Assembly: GCA_020073565.1 (NCBI GenBank)
Contig: JAIQEY010000007.1
Span: 1 to 64,000, forward strand
Source of the DNA: Terriglobia bacterium
GTDB taxonomy: Bacteria > Acidobacteriota > Terriglobia > Terriglobales > Acidobacteriaceae
Reading direction: 5' to 3'
DNA length: 64,000 nt
Each line of letters starts with the position of its first letter. Position 1 is the stretch's first letter. A program made the translations under genes and the position numbers. Of the stretch, positions 8,713 through 20,970 are shown in pieces. Under the pieces are notes generated by a model, which did not search any database, had not been told where the DNA came from, and saw nothing but the letters and a program-made list of their open reading frames with translations.

Positions 8713-9951
8713 TTGGAGCCCACATTCGTGGTGGTCGGGCTGAATCACCGGACGGCGCCGGTGGAAGTTCGCGAACGGTTCTGGATGAGCGGATGCCGGC
8801 AGGCTGAGGCTTTGAACATGCTGTCGCAGGCCGAGGGCATTGAAGAAGTCCTGGTCTTTTCCACCTGCAATCGCACGGAATTCGCAGTCTGGGGCGATGC
8901 GACTTTGGCAGTCAACTCTGTCCTTCGCTTTCTGACCGCGCAATACGACCTGAAGCTCTGCGAGTGGAACCGTTTCTATCGCCTGCTGGATGATGAGGCA
9001 CTCGCCCATGCCTTCCGAGTCAGTTGCGGCCTCGATTCGATGTGCATCGGCGAGGAACAGATTGGCCGCCAGGTGAGTTCCGCGTGGCAGCAGGCGCGCA
9101 ATGCAGGCACCTCAGGGCGGTCGCTGGATGCGGTACTGCGCAAGGCACTTGCTGTCCGCCGGCGCGTGCGCAAGGAGACGGCGCTTGGTTCCCACTTTGC
9201 TTCCGCTCCCAACGCCGCCGTCGAACTCGCAGAACAAATCTTCGGGTTGCTGGCGGCCCGAAACATCGTGCTCATAGGCGCGGGCAAACTGGGCGAGATT
9301 GCCTCCAAAGCGCTCGTCAGCCGCGGCGCGCACTCCGTTTTCGTAGTCGACCATAGCGACGCTTTTGCTGAGGAACTGGCCTGCAAGTCCGGCATCCGAG
9401 CATGCGCCTTTGCAGATCGCTGGACAGCTCTTGCGCAAGCCGATCTGGTGATTAGCGCCACGACAGCTCCCGAGTTTGTTTTCACGGCCGAAGATATGAG
9501 GCGGCTGGCGGGCGATCGAAACGGACGCAAGCTGCTGTTAGTCGACCTGGCCCTGCCGCGCGATATCGATCCGGCCGTGCGCGAACTTGAAGGCGTGCTG
9601 CTGTACGACCTCGAGGACCTGGAGCGGGCCGTCGAGCCCAAGTCAGGCGCGCGCGCAGGCGAGCGCGAGGCCGAACAGATTGTGCGCCAGGAAGTGCAAG
9701 GATTCAGACGAGAACTAATGGCGGATCACGCGGCGCCGGAGTTGACTGCGCTGCGTCTTCGCCTGGATGAGATTTGCCGCCAGGAATTGGAGTCCTTCCG
9801 GCTCGAGCAAGGGCCCTTTCCCAAAGACCAGGATCAACTGCTCGCGGCCGTCAGTGCCCGCATCACTCACAAGATCGCCGGATCGTTGGCCCGGGAAGTG
9901 AAAGGACACGCAGAGAGCAGGAAGCACGGACGCATGTCCGCGGCTGTCTGA
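8713..9951 (+). CDS. hemA: Glutamyl-tRNA reductase
   Basis: Catalyses the NADPH-dependent reduction of glutamyl-tRNA to glutamate-1-semialdehyde, the committed step of haem synthesis by the C5 route. The N-terminus has GLNHRTAPVEVRE, the catalytic Cys is residue 52 in STCNRTE, and a Rossmann motif IGAGKLGE lies near residue 190. A helical dimerisation domain fills the last 100 residues. The 412 residues are a normal length. The start is a TTG at 8713, with GCGGAG about ten bases upstream; a GTG five codons later is possible. Unlike many genomes, no hemC or hemL follows: the next gene is on the opposite strand. Confidence 0.93.
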   Translation: MEPTFVVVGLNHRTAPVEVRERFWMSGCRQAEALNMLSQAEGIEEVLVFSTCNRTEFAVWGDATLAVNSVLRFLTAQYDLKLCEWNRFYRLLDDEALAHAFRVSCGLDSMCIGEEQIGRQVSSAWQQARNAGTSGRSLDAVLRKALAVRRRVRKETALGSHFASAPNAAVELAEQIFGLLAARNIVLIGAGKLGEIASKALVSRGAHSVFVVDHSDAFAEELACKSGIRACAFADRWTALAQADLVISATTAPEFVFTAEDMRRLAGDRNGRKLLLVDLALPRDIDPAVRELEGVLLYDLEDLERAVEPKSGARAGEREAEQIVRQEVQGFRRELMADHAAPELTALRLRLDEICRQELESFRLEQGPFPKDQDQLLAAVSARITHKIAGSLAREVKGHAESRKHGRMSAAV

Positions 9952-10028
9952 TTTCTGCCTGTTACACCAAAAAGAAAAGGCCTCGAATCCAATGGAATCG
10001 AGGCCGATATCGAAATCCCAAAATCTGA

Positions 10029-13000
10029 TTACCAGTTCAACTTCAACGCAAACTGGAACTGCCGCGGATCGTATGCTCCAGTAGCTTGGCCGGCGTTCTG
10101 GAAGAACGGGCTGACGGCAGCCACGTTGTATTTGTTGGCGATGTTGAACATGTCGACGATCAGATCCATGCTGAAGCGCTCGCCGAAGTGGATCTTCTTG
10201 GCAACCCGCAAATCGCCGAAGGCCGTCCACGGTGTGAGCCCGGCATTACGGCCTAGGGTGCCATCCAGTGAAAGAAGAGTGCCGTTGAAGTCGGCGAGAC
10301 AAGGTTCCTGGAGGAACCCAGTGGGCGAATACTTCGACGGTACCCCCGCGCCGCAGGCCGGGTTGACGGTAGTGTTGGGTCGTCCCGTCTTGGACTCAAA
10401 CTGAAAATTATCGGCATTGCCGGTAATGATGTTGAACGGCCGCCCCGAAGAGATCTCGACCAACGGCGCAAACGTCCAATCACTGAACAGTTTGCTGGCA
10501 AAGCCGCTGCCCGCCAGCTTGCCCGTCTGGTACACCCCGCTGAAAACAAACCGGTGGCGTTGATCGAAAGTCGAATTGGAGCGATCCAGACCCGGGAAGT
10601 AACTGTCCTGTGGCGACAGGGTGGACTGCAGGTCGGTGGAGTCGTCAATCGCGTGCGACCACGTGTAGGAAGCGAGAAACTCATAGTGGTCGCTGAAGCG
10701 CTTGCGGAGGTTCGCACTCAGCCCGTGATACACCGAGCTGCCGTTGGAGTAGTTCGCGTCCATATCGCCGAACGGAACACAACCGGTAAACGGGGCGACG
10801 GGATCGCACGCCGTGTTGAAACCGGCCGTGCTGTAACCGCTGGCCTGGAAGTAATGCATGACCGCTGGCAGTATGGTGGTTACACAGGCACCAGCCCCCT
10901 CTGCAAGCAGGATGTTAGCGATTGCAGGATTGATGCCCCCAGGACGGAAGAAATTAGTCAACGCCGCCGAAACCCACGGCTGACCGCTGGGATTGACGCC
11001 ACAAGGAGCGTAACCCTGACTGGACGGACCAGCGCCCACTCCCAAAGGCCCGCCAATGGCCGCATAGGATGTCGGATCGCTGGCGGCCGCCTGGAAGTTC
11101 GCTACCACAAGATCGCCCCGCGTGGTATTGGCATTGATGGGGTGATTGAGATGACGTCCGCCATTAAAGTTGTAAGCCAAGCTGAGGGCGAAGCCGCGGC
11201 CAAGGTCTCTCTCCACGGTCAGGTTGGCCTGCTGCGAATAGGCGAAGACAAAATTCTTGGCCTGCGGATAACCAAACGGCTGGAAGGCTAAGGGGAAAGC
11301 TGCGCCCCCAAACTGAGCAGGCGGATTGTTCAGATAATTCTGGCTGAGGAACAAGGATTGCGACGGGGAGGCAACCCCACAACTTGTGTCTGAGGCGGGA
11401 CAGGAAAATGCTTGTTGGTTTGCCGAGTAGGCTAACTGGCTTATTGGCATGCAGTTCGCACTGCCCAGTACCCCGGTGAAGATACTGGCGGCATTAAGAT
11501 TCCCAGGATCGTAAGGCGTCGTTCCCGCATTGCACGGAGCGCCGGGGCCGAAAGCCAGCTGGCCGCTCGAGGAACCGTCGGAGGCATCGCCCAGGAAGTA
11601 CAGACCCAGCAGAGGGTGGTCATAGAACATGCCAAACGAAGCCCGGACCACTGTCTTGCCGTCCCCTTTCGGATCCCATGCTATGCCGACACGAGGCTGG
11701 AAGTTGTTCTTGTCCGTCTGGATTCCCTTCTGCAACCCCAGCAGGTCGTAGGCGGGGAGGGCCAACCCCTGCGGCGGTTTGAAACTCGGCGGCTTCTCAA
11801 CATCGTAGCGCACGCCGTAGTTCACGGTTAAATTCGGATTCACGCGCCAGCTGTCTTGCCAGAACACGCCGATCGGGATGTTGCGGAACGAATCGCTCGG
11901 GCTCCCAAGGCCTTGAATATAGTCGCCGGGCAAGCCCGCGCCGTACGCCTGCACGGGGTTCAGTTCGGGGAAAGGCTGGGGAAACGCAGCGAAGGTACCG
12001 AAGTCGTACACTCCGCCGTAGTTGACGGTAAAGATTGCGTCCACCGGAAGGTAATTAAAGTCTCCGCCGAATTTCATGCTGTGCCTTCCGACGGCCCACG
12101 AAAAGTTGTCCGTGACCTGATAGCGTTTTTCAGTGCGTTGAATATAAGAGTAAGGTTCGCGGCCGAAATATCCGAAGCCGGGAATATTGACCGCCGGGTA
12201 GGACCCAGCCTGAATTCCCTTGTTATAGAAATACGAGAGGCCGCGGCGCGCATATTGAAAACGAAATTCGTTCACCTTGTTGGTGCCCATGGCCCACGTT
12301 TCCTGGACCAGTCCGCTGACGTCGCGGTAGGACTGCTCCGACGTACGCGAATAGGCGTTCTGCCCAAACGGCTGATCCTGACCGCTCCCCTCGATGCCGG
12401 TGACCGTGCTTGGGCTGACGTTGACCCGCAGCGTCAGGCGGTGGTTATTGGTGAGGTTGTGGTCCAGGCGCAGAGAGTACAGAGTGGTGCCCTCAAACAC
12501 GGGAAAGTTCCCAGCCTGAGAACCCAGAGACTGGAAGGAGGTAGGCACGGACGAGTACGTACTGCCGGGAGGAGTCGTCGTTGGGAACCCAGACCAGGTG
12601 TTAAGTAGGCCGTCGGTGAGCACGGTGACCATCTGGCCGGGCCACGCTCCTTGGAGCGCCATTCCCGAGGAGGCGCCAGCGAGCACCGTATAGTTCTCAA
12701 TGTTCAAGAGACCGATTGCACCCACTGCTGCGGGCGTCAGGCCTTGCAGGAAGGCTGCCTGCTGCGGAGTCACTAGGATCGTCCCAAACGGAAGCGGTAC
12801 GGCGCCCCCCGCCGTTTGTGACGTGTCGAAATTCTGCAAGCCGTAAAACCCCGGGTTCGTCGCGGGCTGAATGCTGGAAAACCCTGTTTCGTGCCTCCGC
12901 GTGGTTTCGACGGAGAAATAGTAGAACGTCTTGTCCTTCTTCAGCGCCCCACCGAAGGCCGCGCCCGCCTGCACACGGGTATATGCAGGATTTGATACCG

Positions 13001-13808
13001 TGCTGAACGGGTTCACCGCCTGGAAATTGCGATTGCGCAGGTAACCAAATACGTCACCGTGAAACTCGTTCGATCCGGAGCGGGTGATGATGTTCACCAC
13101 TCCGCCGGAGGCACGGCCGTACTCCGCCGCATAACTGTTGCTGATGATCTGGAATTCCTGCACCGCCTCCTGCGAGACTGTCGAACGCACGCCGTTGGTG
13201 GAATTGTCGGTGGCGTCGGCGCCATCGACGTTGACCAGGTTGGAGCGGCCGCGCTGGCCGCTCATGTTCAGGCCGGAAGTAGGTGCCGCGCCGACATTGG
13301 GAGCGCTGTCACGCTGGACCTGCGAGTCGGTCAGCGTGAACTGAATGTAGTTGCGCCCGTTGATCGGCAGGTTGTCCATGCGGCGCTCGCCGATCGTGTT
13401 GGTTGTCGAGCTTCGGGAGGTCTCGATCAATTCCGCCTGGGAGCTGACTTCGATGACTTCGCGCCCGGTCGCAAGCGTAAGAGCCACCGGCAACTCCGCC
13501 GACTGGCCCACGGTGATGCTCACCCCCGTCGCTTCGGCCTTGGCAAAGCCCGGCGCATCCACCGTGACGGAATACGTGCCCGGCGGCAGCAAGTTTGCAC
13601 TATAGCCCCCCTGGCCGTCGCCGGCGCCGGTGCGCTCCAACCCCTTGGCTACATCGCGTACCGTCACCGTGGCGTTCGTGACCATGCCACCCTTCGGATC
13701 TTTCACCGTGACGTGCAGATCGCCGGTGGCAGAGCCCTGGGCAAACGCGAGCTGTCGAATCAATGCGAATAAGACGGCGAAACACAGTAGACGCAGGGTC
13801 TTTTTCAT
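10029..13808 (-). CDS. Oar-like TonB-dependent outer-membrane receptor
   Basis: A 1259-residue outer-membrane protein of the large acidobacterial Oar/CarbOxypepD_reg type. A signal peptide (residues 1-24, ending AFAQG) is followed by an Ig-like carboxypeptidase-regulatory domain at about 25-110 (GDLHVTVKDPKGGMVTNATV). A plug domain follows at about 125-245 (NTIGERRMDNLPINGRNY, GRASGGVVNIITRSGSNEFH). The rest is a beta-barrel ending in the aromatic strand FQFALKLNW. Such receptors take up large substrates, often glycans or peptides, using energy from TonB; the substrate is unknown. The ATG at 13808 is chosen because CAGGAGAC precedes it and the signal peptide begins there. The gene is alone on its strand. 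It is immediately downstream of hemA and convergent with it. Confidence 0.93.
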   Translation of the reverse strand: MKKTLRLLCFAVLFALIRQLAFAQGSATGDLHVTVKDPKGGMVTNATVTVRDVAKGLERTGAGDGQGGYSANLLPPGTYSVTVDAPGFAKAEATGVSITVGQSAELPVALTLATGREVIEVSSQAELIETSRSSTTNTIGERRMDNLPINGRNYIQFTLTDSQVQRDSAPNVGAAPTSGLNMSGQRGRSNLVNVDGADATDNSTNGVRSTVSQEAVQEFQIISNSYAAEYGRASGGVVNIITRSGSNEFHGDVFGYLRNRNFQAVNPFSTVSNPAYTRVQAGAAFGGALKKDKTFYYFSVETTRRHETGFSSIQPATNPGFYGLQNFDTSQTAGGAVPLPFGTILVTPQQAAFLQGLTPAAVGAIGLLNIENYTVLAGASSGMALQGAWPGQMVTVLTDGLLNTWSGFPTTTPPGSTYSSVPTSFQSLGSQAGNFPVFEGTTLYSLRLDHNLTNNHRLTLRVNVSPSTVTGIEGSGQDQPFGQNAYSRTSEQSYRDVSGLVQETWAMGTNKVNEFRFQYARRGLSYFYNKGIQAGSYPAVNIPGFGYFGREPYSYIQRTEKRYQVTDNFSWAVGRHSMKFGGDFNYLPVDAIFTVNYGGVYDFGTFAAFPQPFPELNPVQAYGAGLPGDYIQGLGSPSDSFRNIPIGVFWQDSWRVNPNLTVNYGVRYDVEKPPSFKPPQGLALPAYDLLGLQKGIQTDKNNFQPRVGIAWDPKGDGKTVVRASFGMFYDHPLLGLYFLGDASDGSSSGQLAFGPGAPCNAGTTPYDPGNLNAASIFTGVLGSANCMPISQLAYSANQQAFSCPASDTSCGVASPSQSLFLSQNYLNNPPAQFGGAAFPLAFQPFGYPQAKNFVFAYSQQANLTVERDLGRGFALSLAYNFNGGRHLNHPINANTTRGDLVVANFQAAASDPTSYAAIGGPLGVGAGPSSQGYAPCGVNPSGQPWVSAALTNFFRPGGINPAIANILLAEGAGACVTTILPAVMHYFQASGYSTAGFNTACDPVAPFTGCVPFGDMDANYSNGSSVYHGLSANLRKRFSDHYEFLASYTWSHAIDDSTDLQSTLSPQDSYFPGLDRSNSTFDQRHRFVFSGVYQTGKLAGSGFASKLFSDWTFAPLVEISSGRPFNIITGNADNFQFESKTGRPNTTVNPACGAGVPSKYSPTGFLQEPCLADFNGTLLSLDGTLGRNAGLTPWTAFGDLRVAKKIHFGERFSMDLIVDMFNIANKYNVAAVSPFFQNAGQATGAYDPRQFQFALKLNW

Positions 13809-13913
13809 AAGGTCTCCTGAGCGTGCTTCCACCTTGGGGAGGTGGAGATCGAGGCGCACGGTTTTCTGGCCAGCTGCTTGAACTTCGAGCACGTTTTGAG
13901 GACAGAATACCCG

Positions 13914-13929
13914 CTGATATGTACATCAG
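13914..13929. promoter_or_regulatory. Short palindrome upstream of the receptor gene
   Basis: CTGATATGTACATCAG has five-base mirror arms (CTGAT/ATCAG). It lies about 105 bases upstream of the receptor ATG, in the region between that gene and the divergent amidinohydrolase gene. The position suits an operator, but a 5-bp dyad is weak evidence by itself. Confidence 0.25.
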
Positions 13930-14061
13930 AGCAGGGCGTCAGCGCAAGGAAGAACGTCACAGTATCCGCGGACGACGTTAACAGGCTGGTACTGTATTGG
14001 CACTCGCTTTGCGTTGGCGGTCGCAGTTCTTTAGATTGCTAATGCGACTGGAGCGCGTTCG

Positions 14062-14946
14062 ATGCCTGCTGAGAAATTCGACAGCCATTCTATGACGGGC
14101 GACTTGGTACGCGTATTGGTCTGTCCCCCGCACCATGCCGGTTGGGATCGTCCTGAAAAGCTGGGCGCGTGGCGGGACTTGGGATTTCAGCGGCAGCCAA
14201 AATTCGCCACGGCTCAGAGCCAGCACGACATTCTCTGTCGGCTGCTCACCGAAGCTGGAGCCGAAGTGGTTTGCCTGCCGCCTTCGGATGCGCTTACCCT
14301 CGATGCCGTCTACGCGCACGACTCCTCGCTGGCTACCAACGAGGGCCTTGTCCTGATGAACCCGGGAAAGACAAGCCGGGTTGCGGAAGCGCGGGCCCAT
14401 GCCAACGTCTGCGCCCAGTTCGGTTCCTCAGTGTTCGGTGAAATTCGTGTGCCCGGAACTTCCGAGGCCGGAGACATGGTTTGGCTCGATCCGAAAACGC
14501 TGCTCATCGGTCACGGCTATCGGACCAACAAAGCGGGCATCGATCAGATGCGGGCGCTGCTCGCCCCCAAAGGAGTGGATGTACTCTCAGCACCCCTGCC
14601 GTACGGCCCGGGTCCGTCGGCTTGTCTCCATTTGATGTCGCTGATGAGCATGCTCGACGTGCAGACGATCCTCGTCGATCTACCCTGGCTTGCGGTCGAG
14701 ACGGTGGAGTTGCTGAAGGCGCGCGGTTTCCGCCTCATCGAGATTGCATACTCCGAACGCGACACGCTGGCCTGCAACGTGCTCTCGCTCGGAAGCAAGC
14801 GCCTGGTGGCAATCGAAGAGAATGTCAGTACGAACCGGCGGCTGCGCGAGGCCGGCTTCGACGTGCGCACGTTTCCCGGATCCGAGATCTGCATCAACGG
14901 CTCCGGCGGGCCGACCTGCCTAACCCGTCCGCTCCTGAGAAAGTAG
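14062..14946 (+). CDS. Dimethylargininase-like amidinohydrolase
   Basis: A 294-residue member of the pentein (guanidino-group-modifying) fold. The family order of motifs is present: an early LVCPPHHAGW strand, AHDSSLATNEGLVLMNPGK with the acidic residue of the first repeat, EAGDMVWLDPKTLLIG, the catalytic His near residue 190 in CLHLMS, and the nucleophilic Cys near residue 286 in GGPTCLTRP. Relatives hydrolyse dimethylarginine to citrulline and dimethylamine, or act as arginine deiminase-like enzymes; the exact substrate is not resolved. It is followed after 74 bases by mfd on the same strand, with a GC-rich repeat between, so co-transcription is uncertain. Confidence 0.82.
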   Translation: MPAEKFDSHSMTGDLVRVLVCPPHHAGWDRPEKLGAWRDLGFQRQPKFATAQSQHDILCRLLTEAGAEVVCLPPSDALTLDAVYAHDSSLATNEGLVLMNPGKTSRVAEARAHANVCAQFGSSVFGEIRVPGTSEAGDMVWLDPKTLLIGHGYRTNKAGIDQMRALLAPKGVDVLSAPLPYGPGPSACLHLMSLMSMLDVQTILVDLPWLAVETVELLKARGFRLIEIAYSERDTLACNVLSLGSKRLVAIEENVSTNRRLREAGFDVRTFPGSEICINGSGGPTCLTRPLLRK

Positions 14947-14990
14947 TGCCGGCGTCCCGCCGGCTGTCGGGCGGGCGTCTCGCCCGTCCT
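14946..14990 (+). repeat. GCCGGCTGTC repeat, copy 1
   Basis: This GC-rich stretch contains CGCCGGCTGTCGGGCGGG followed by CGTCTCGCCCGTCC and can fold into a strong hairpin. It is a copy of the element seen at 18564, 27983, 51050 (inverted, inside a gene) and 54745. It separates the amidinohydrolase and mfd genes. Confidence 0.65.
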
Positions 14991-15020
14991 TTGCTCGCAA
15001 ATTGATAGAATCAACCTGAA

Positions 15021-18563
<3,543 letters not shown>

Positions 18564-18636
18564 CCGTAGCGCCGGCACCTTGCCGGCTGTCCCGAGAGCC
18601 TGCCCTGAGCTTGTCGAAGGGGCGCCCCGCCCTCGG
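18564..18636. repeat. GCCGGCTGTC repeat, copy 2
   Basis: Directly after the mfd stop codon the sequence reads GTAGCGCCGGCACC, then GCCGGCTGTC, followed by a CCTGAGCTTGTCGAAGG word and a GC-rich run. It belongs to the same family as the other GCCGGCTGTC copies and could act as a 3' hairpin for mfd mRNA. Confidence 0.6.
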
Positions 18637-18732
18637 ATCGGCCGCCGAGGCGAAACTCCGGTAAGGTCTTGCCATTGTGCAGCATGCAGACCAAATACAT
18701 ACATACCAATACATATAGAAAAAGATGGACAA

Positions 18733-18748
18733 TGTTCCACGTGGAACA
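18733..18748. promoter_or_regulatory. parS: parS-like ParB binding site
   Basis: TGTTCCACGTGGAACA is a perfect 16-bp palindrome. It equals the parS sequence known from pseudomonads and differs from the widespread TGTTTCACGTGAAACA form by one symmetric change. It is intergenic, between mfd and galU, in a stretch of otherwise lower GC. ParB-bound parS sites cluster near chromosome origins and help segregate the chromosome. No parA or parB gene is in the window, so the identification rests on sequence identity alone. Confidence 0.85.
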
Positions 18749-18809
18749 CTCCGCAACTTTCCATGCCCCTACCTCGCCATAAGCGGCTCCATTTACAATT
18801 GAGCCCGCC

Positions 18810-19730
18810 ATGATGCCCCAGCACAACAGACGCGTCACCATCGACCGCCGCCAGACCCGTGCCGTCCGCAAAGCCGTTTTCCCCGCGGCTGGATTGGGCA
18901 CGCGCTTTCTCCCCGCGACCAAGGCCCAGCCCAAGGAAATGCTGCCGCTGGTCGACAAGCCCATCATTCAGTACGGCGTCGAGGAGGCGCTCGCCGCCGG
19001 ATGCAACCAGATCATCATCATCACCGGACGCGGCAAGAGCGCCATCGAGGATCACTTCGACGTCAGCTACGAACTGGAAAGAATGCTGGTGGAAAAAGGC
19101 AAACACGACCTGCTCAAAATCGTGCACCAGATTTCCGATATGATCCACGTCGCCTACGTGCGTCAGAAAGAAGCGCTCGGCCTGGGCCATGCCATCCTCA
19201 CGGCGCGCGAACTGGTCGGCAACGAACCGTTCGCTACCCTGCTTGCCGATGACGTCATCGATGCGAAGGTCCCCTGCCTGAAGCAGTTGATAAACGTCTT
19301 TGACGAAAAACAGAGCTCAGTAATTGCTACCCAGGTGATCGATGGACCGGCGATCTCTTCTTACGGGGTAATCAAAGCGAAAGAAGTTGCCGGGACGGGC
19401 GGAAAACTTTACGAGGTGCTCGACTTAGTCGAAAAACCAAAAGCAGCGGATGCGCCCTCGAACCTCGCCGTCATCGGCCGCTACGTTCTAACTCCGACCG
19501 TTTTCGAAACGCTTTCCGACATCAAGCCCGGCGCCGGCGGCGAATTGCAGCTCACCGACGGACTACGCGCGCTTCTTAAGCGCGAGAAAATGTATGCCTA
19601 CGTCTACGAAGGCCGTCGCCACGACACGGGCGACAAGCTCGGCTTCCTGAAGGCCACGGTGGAGTTTGCGCTGAAGAGAGACGACCTGGGCGCGGAATTC
19701 CGAAAATATCTCAAGGATCTAGACCTGTAG
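18810..19730 (+). CDS. galU: UTP-glucose-1-phosphate uridylyltransferase
   Basis: Makes UDP-glucose from UTP and glucose-1-phosphate, the activated sugar for envelope polysaccharides and glycogen-like polymers. The 306 residues match bacterial GalU. The nucleotide-binding signature AAGLGTRFLPATKAQPKEML is at about residues 26-45, with the VEEALAAGCNQIIIITGRGK, QKEALGLGHAIL and LLADDVI motifs in order. It ends with the expected RRHDTGDKLGFLKATVEFAL. Two ATG codons stand in tandem at the start. The gene follows mfd after about 250 bases holding a repeat and the parS-like site, so it probably has its own promoter. Confidence 0.95.
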   Translation: MMPQHNRRVTIDRRQTRAVRKAVFPAAGLGTRFLPATKAQPKEMLPLVDKPIIQYGVEEALAAGCNQIIIITGRGKSAIEDHFDVSYELERMLVEKGKHDLLKIVHQISDMIHVAYVRQKEALGLGHAILTARELVGNEPFATLLADDVIDAKVPCLKQLINVFDEKQSSVIATQVIDGPAISSYGVIKAKEVAGTGGKLYEVLDLVEKPKAADAPSNLAVIGRYVLTPTVFETLSDIKPGAGGELQLTDGLRALLKREKMYAYVYEGRRHDTGDKLGFLKATVEFALKRDDLGAEFRKYLKDLDL

Positions 19731-19743
19731 GGTTCATCGAATC

Positions 19744-20226
19744 CTACCGCATGGCATCACTGAGCAAGATGTCGTGGATCCAATCTTGCTTATAGCCCTG
19801 CTGGCGCAACAGAGTCGCCAGTTGCGCGCGGTGATGGACTCCGTGCAGTTCGGCTTGCGCCATCATTTTCCGTTTGCTGGGTTTGAGATCACGAGAACCA
19901 AGCGGGACGAGTTCGTTCCAATCTTCCGAACGAGCGCGCTCCATAAACTGACTCATTTTTTCTGCCGCTCCTTCGCCGATCGCGAACAGTTCGTCGATCG
20001 TGGCATGCGGCAACGGCTTGAAATCGGGCGGGGCTAGCCCCAACAGGCGATGGGCGAAAAGCAAATCCGCTGTGAAGATGTGCAGCAGAAGATGGTGGAC
20101 CGTCGGGCCTGCGATGTCGCAGGGCACCTCCATCGCCTGCGGATGCTTTTGAAACCACTCCTTCCACCGGCGATTTTCCTCTGCCGTGTACGCGAGCAGT
20201 TCCGAAAAACGAATGCCGTCATTCAT
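19744..20226 (-). CDS. DinB-fold protein
   Basis: A 160-residue four-helix-bundle protein of the DinB/YfiT group. The metal-binding His triad is visible: one His in HHLLLHIF near residue 49 and two in [11 protein letters not shown] near residues 130-134. Members include thiol-dependent transferases used with bacillithiol or mycothiol, but many have no known substrate. Its ATG lies two bases after the purE stop codon, so it is very likely translated from the same mRNA. Why a DinB protein should be tied to purine synthesis is not evident. Confidence 0.85.
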   Translation of the reverse strand: MNDGIRFSELLAYTAEENRRWKEWFQKHPQAMEVPCDIAGPTVHHLLLHIFTADLLFAHRLLGLAPPDFKPLPHATIDELFAIGEGAAEKMSQFMERARSEDWNELVPLGSRDLKPSKRKMMAQAELHGVHHRAQLATLLRQQGYKQDWIHDILLSDAMR

Positions 20227-20228
20227 CG

Positions 20229-20729
20229 TTACACCGAGTTTTTGAGTTTCTTCGATTTCTCTTCCACGCCCCCTGCCAGCTTCTGTTTGTGGGCCTCGAG
20301 TTTCTTTGTGATGGACGCATCGGCCACGCCAAGAATCTGCGCCGCCAGGATTCCAGCGTTCGTGGCGCCGGGCTTCCCAATCGCGACCGTCGCTACCGGA
20401 ATCCCCGCCGGCATCTGCACCGTCGCCAGCAGCGAATCCATGCCCTGCAGAGAAGTAGAAGGAATCGGAACGCCGATCACGGGCAGCGTCGTGTGCGCGG
20501 CGATCACTCCCGCCAAGTGCGCCGCCCCACCCGCGCCCGCGATGATCACGCGAATGCCGCGCCCGGCAGCCTTTCGCGCGTAGTCAGCCGTGCGATCCGG
20601 AGAGCGATGCGCCGACGTCACGTCGATCTCGTACGCAATCCCAAATTCTTCGAGGGCGTTCGCGGCGTCCCGCATGATCTCCAGATCGGAGTCGCTGCCC
20701 ATGACGATGGAAACCAGTGCTTTACTCAT
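20229..20729 (-). CDS. purE: N5-carboxyaminoimidazole ribonucleotide mutase
   Basis: Class I PurE converts N5-CAIR to CAIR in de novo purine synthesis. The 166-residue protein has the phosphate-binding GSDSDLEIM near residue 11, the SAHRSPDR motif with the catalytic His near 41, and the [12 protein letters not shown] loop near 66. A lysine-rich tail follows residue 145. It is the third gene of an operon read right to left: purD, a small membrane protein, purE, then dinB. No purK is present in the window, although class I PurE usually needs it. Confidence 0.95.
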   Translation of the reverse strand: MSKALVSIVMGSDSDLEIMRDAANALEEFGIAYEIDVTSAHRSPDRTADYARKAAGRGIRVIIAGAGGAAHLAGVIAAHTTLPVIGVPIPSTSLQGMDSLLATVQMPAGIPVATVAIGKPGATNAGILAAQILGVADASITKKLEAHKQKLAGGVEEKSKKLKNSV

Positions 20730-20762
20730 ATTCCGCGAATCGTCTCCGGTGGTGGGATGTTT

Positions 20763-20948
20763 CTATCTCTGGGATCTCGCACTCAACACGAGTTTCAAAT
20801 GCGCTAATGCAACGCCGAGTCCCATGCCGGTGGCAATCAAGTCCACGATCTGGACCGCTCGCACAGTCTCGGAACCCGCCGAGCGCAAAAAAGCGGAGAA
20901 TCCCAGGGCTGCGGCGAACAAGGGAAGGACAAACAGTCGTATCTTCAT
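20763..20948 (-). CDS. Small membrane protein in the purine operon
   Basis: A 61-residue protein with two hydrophobic segments (RLFVLPLFAAALGFSAF and VDLIATGMGLGVALAHLKLV). The ATG at 20948 is chosen because GAGGTG lies six bases before it. Gaps of 22 bases from purD and 33 bases to purE indicate one transcript. I do not recognise the family. The composition, the good ribosome-binding site and the tight packing make it a plausible real gene. Confidence 0.6.
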   Translation of the reverse strand: MKIRLFVLPLFAAALGFSAFLRSAGSETVRAVQIVDLIATGMGLGVALAHLKLVLSARSQR

Positions 20949-20970
20949 CGGGCGCACCTCGAACGGTAGC

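Noticed and set aside
8361..8807. Open plus-strand frame of 148 codons before hemA
   Set aside because: It runs nearly 100 bases into hemA in another frame, is Arg/Ser-rich and has no ribosome-binding site.
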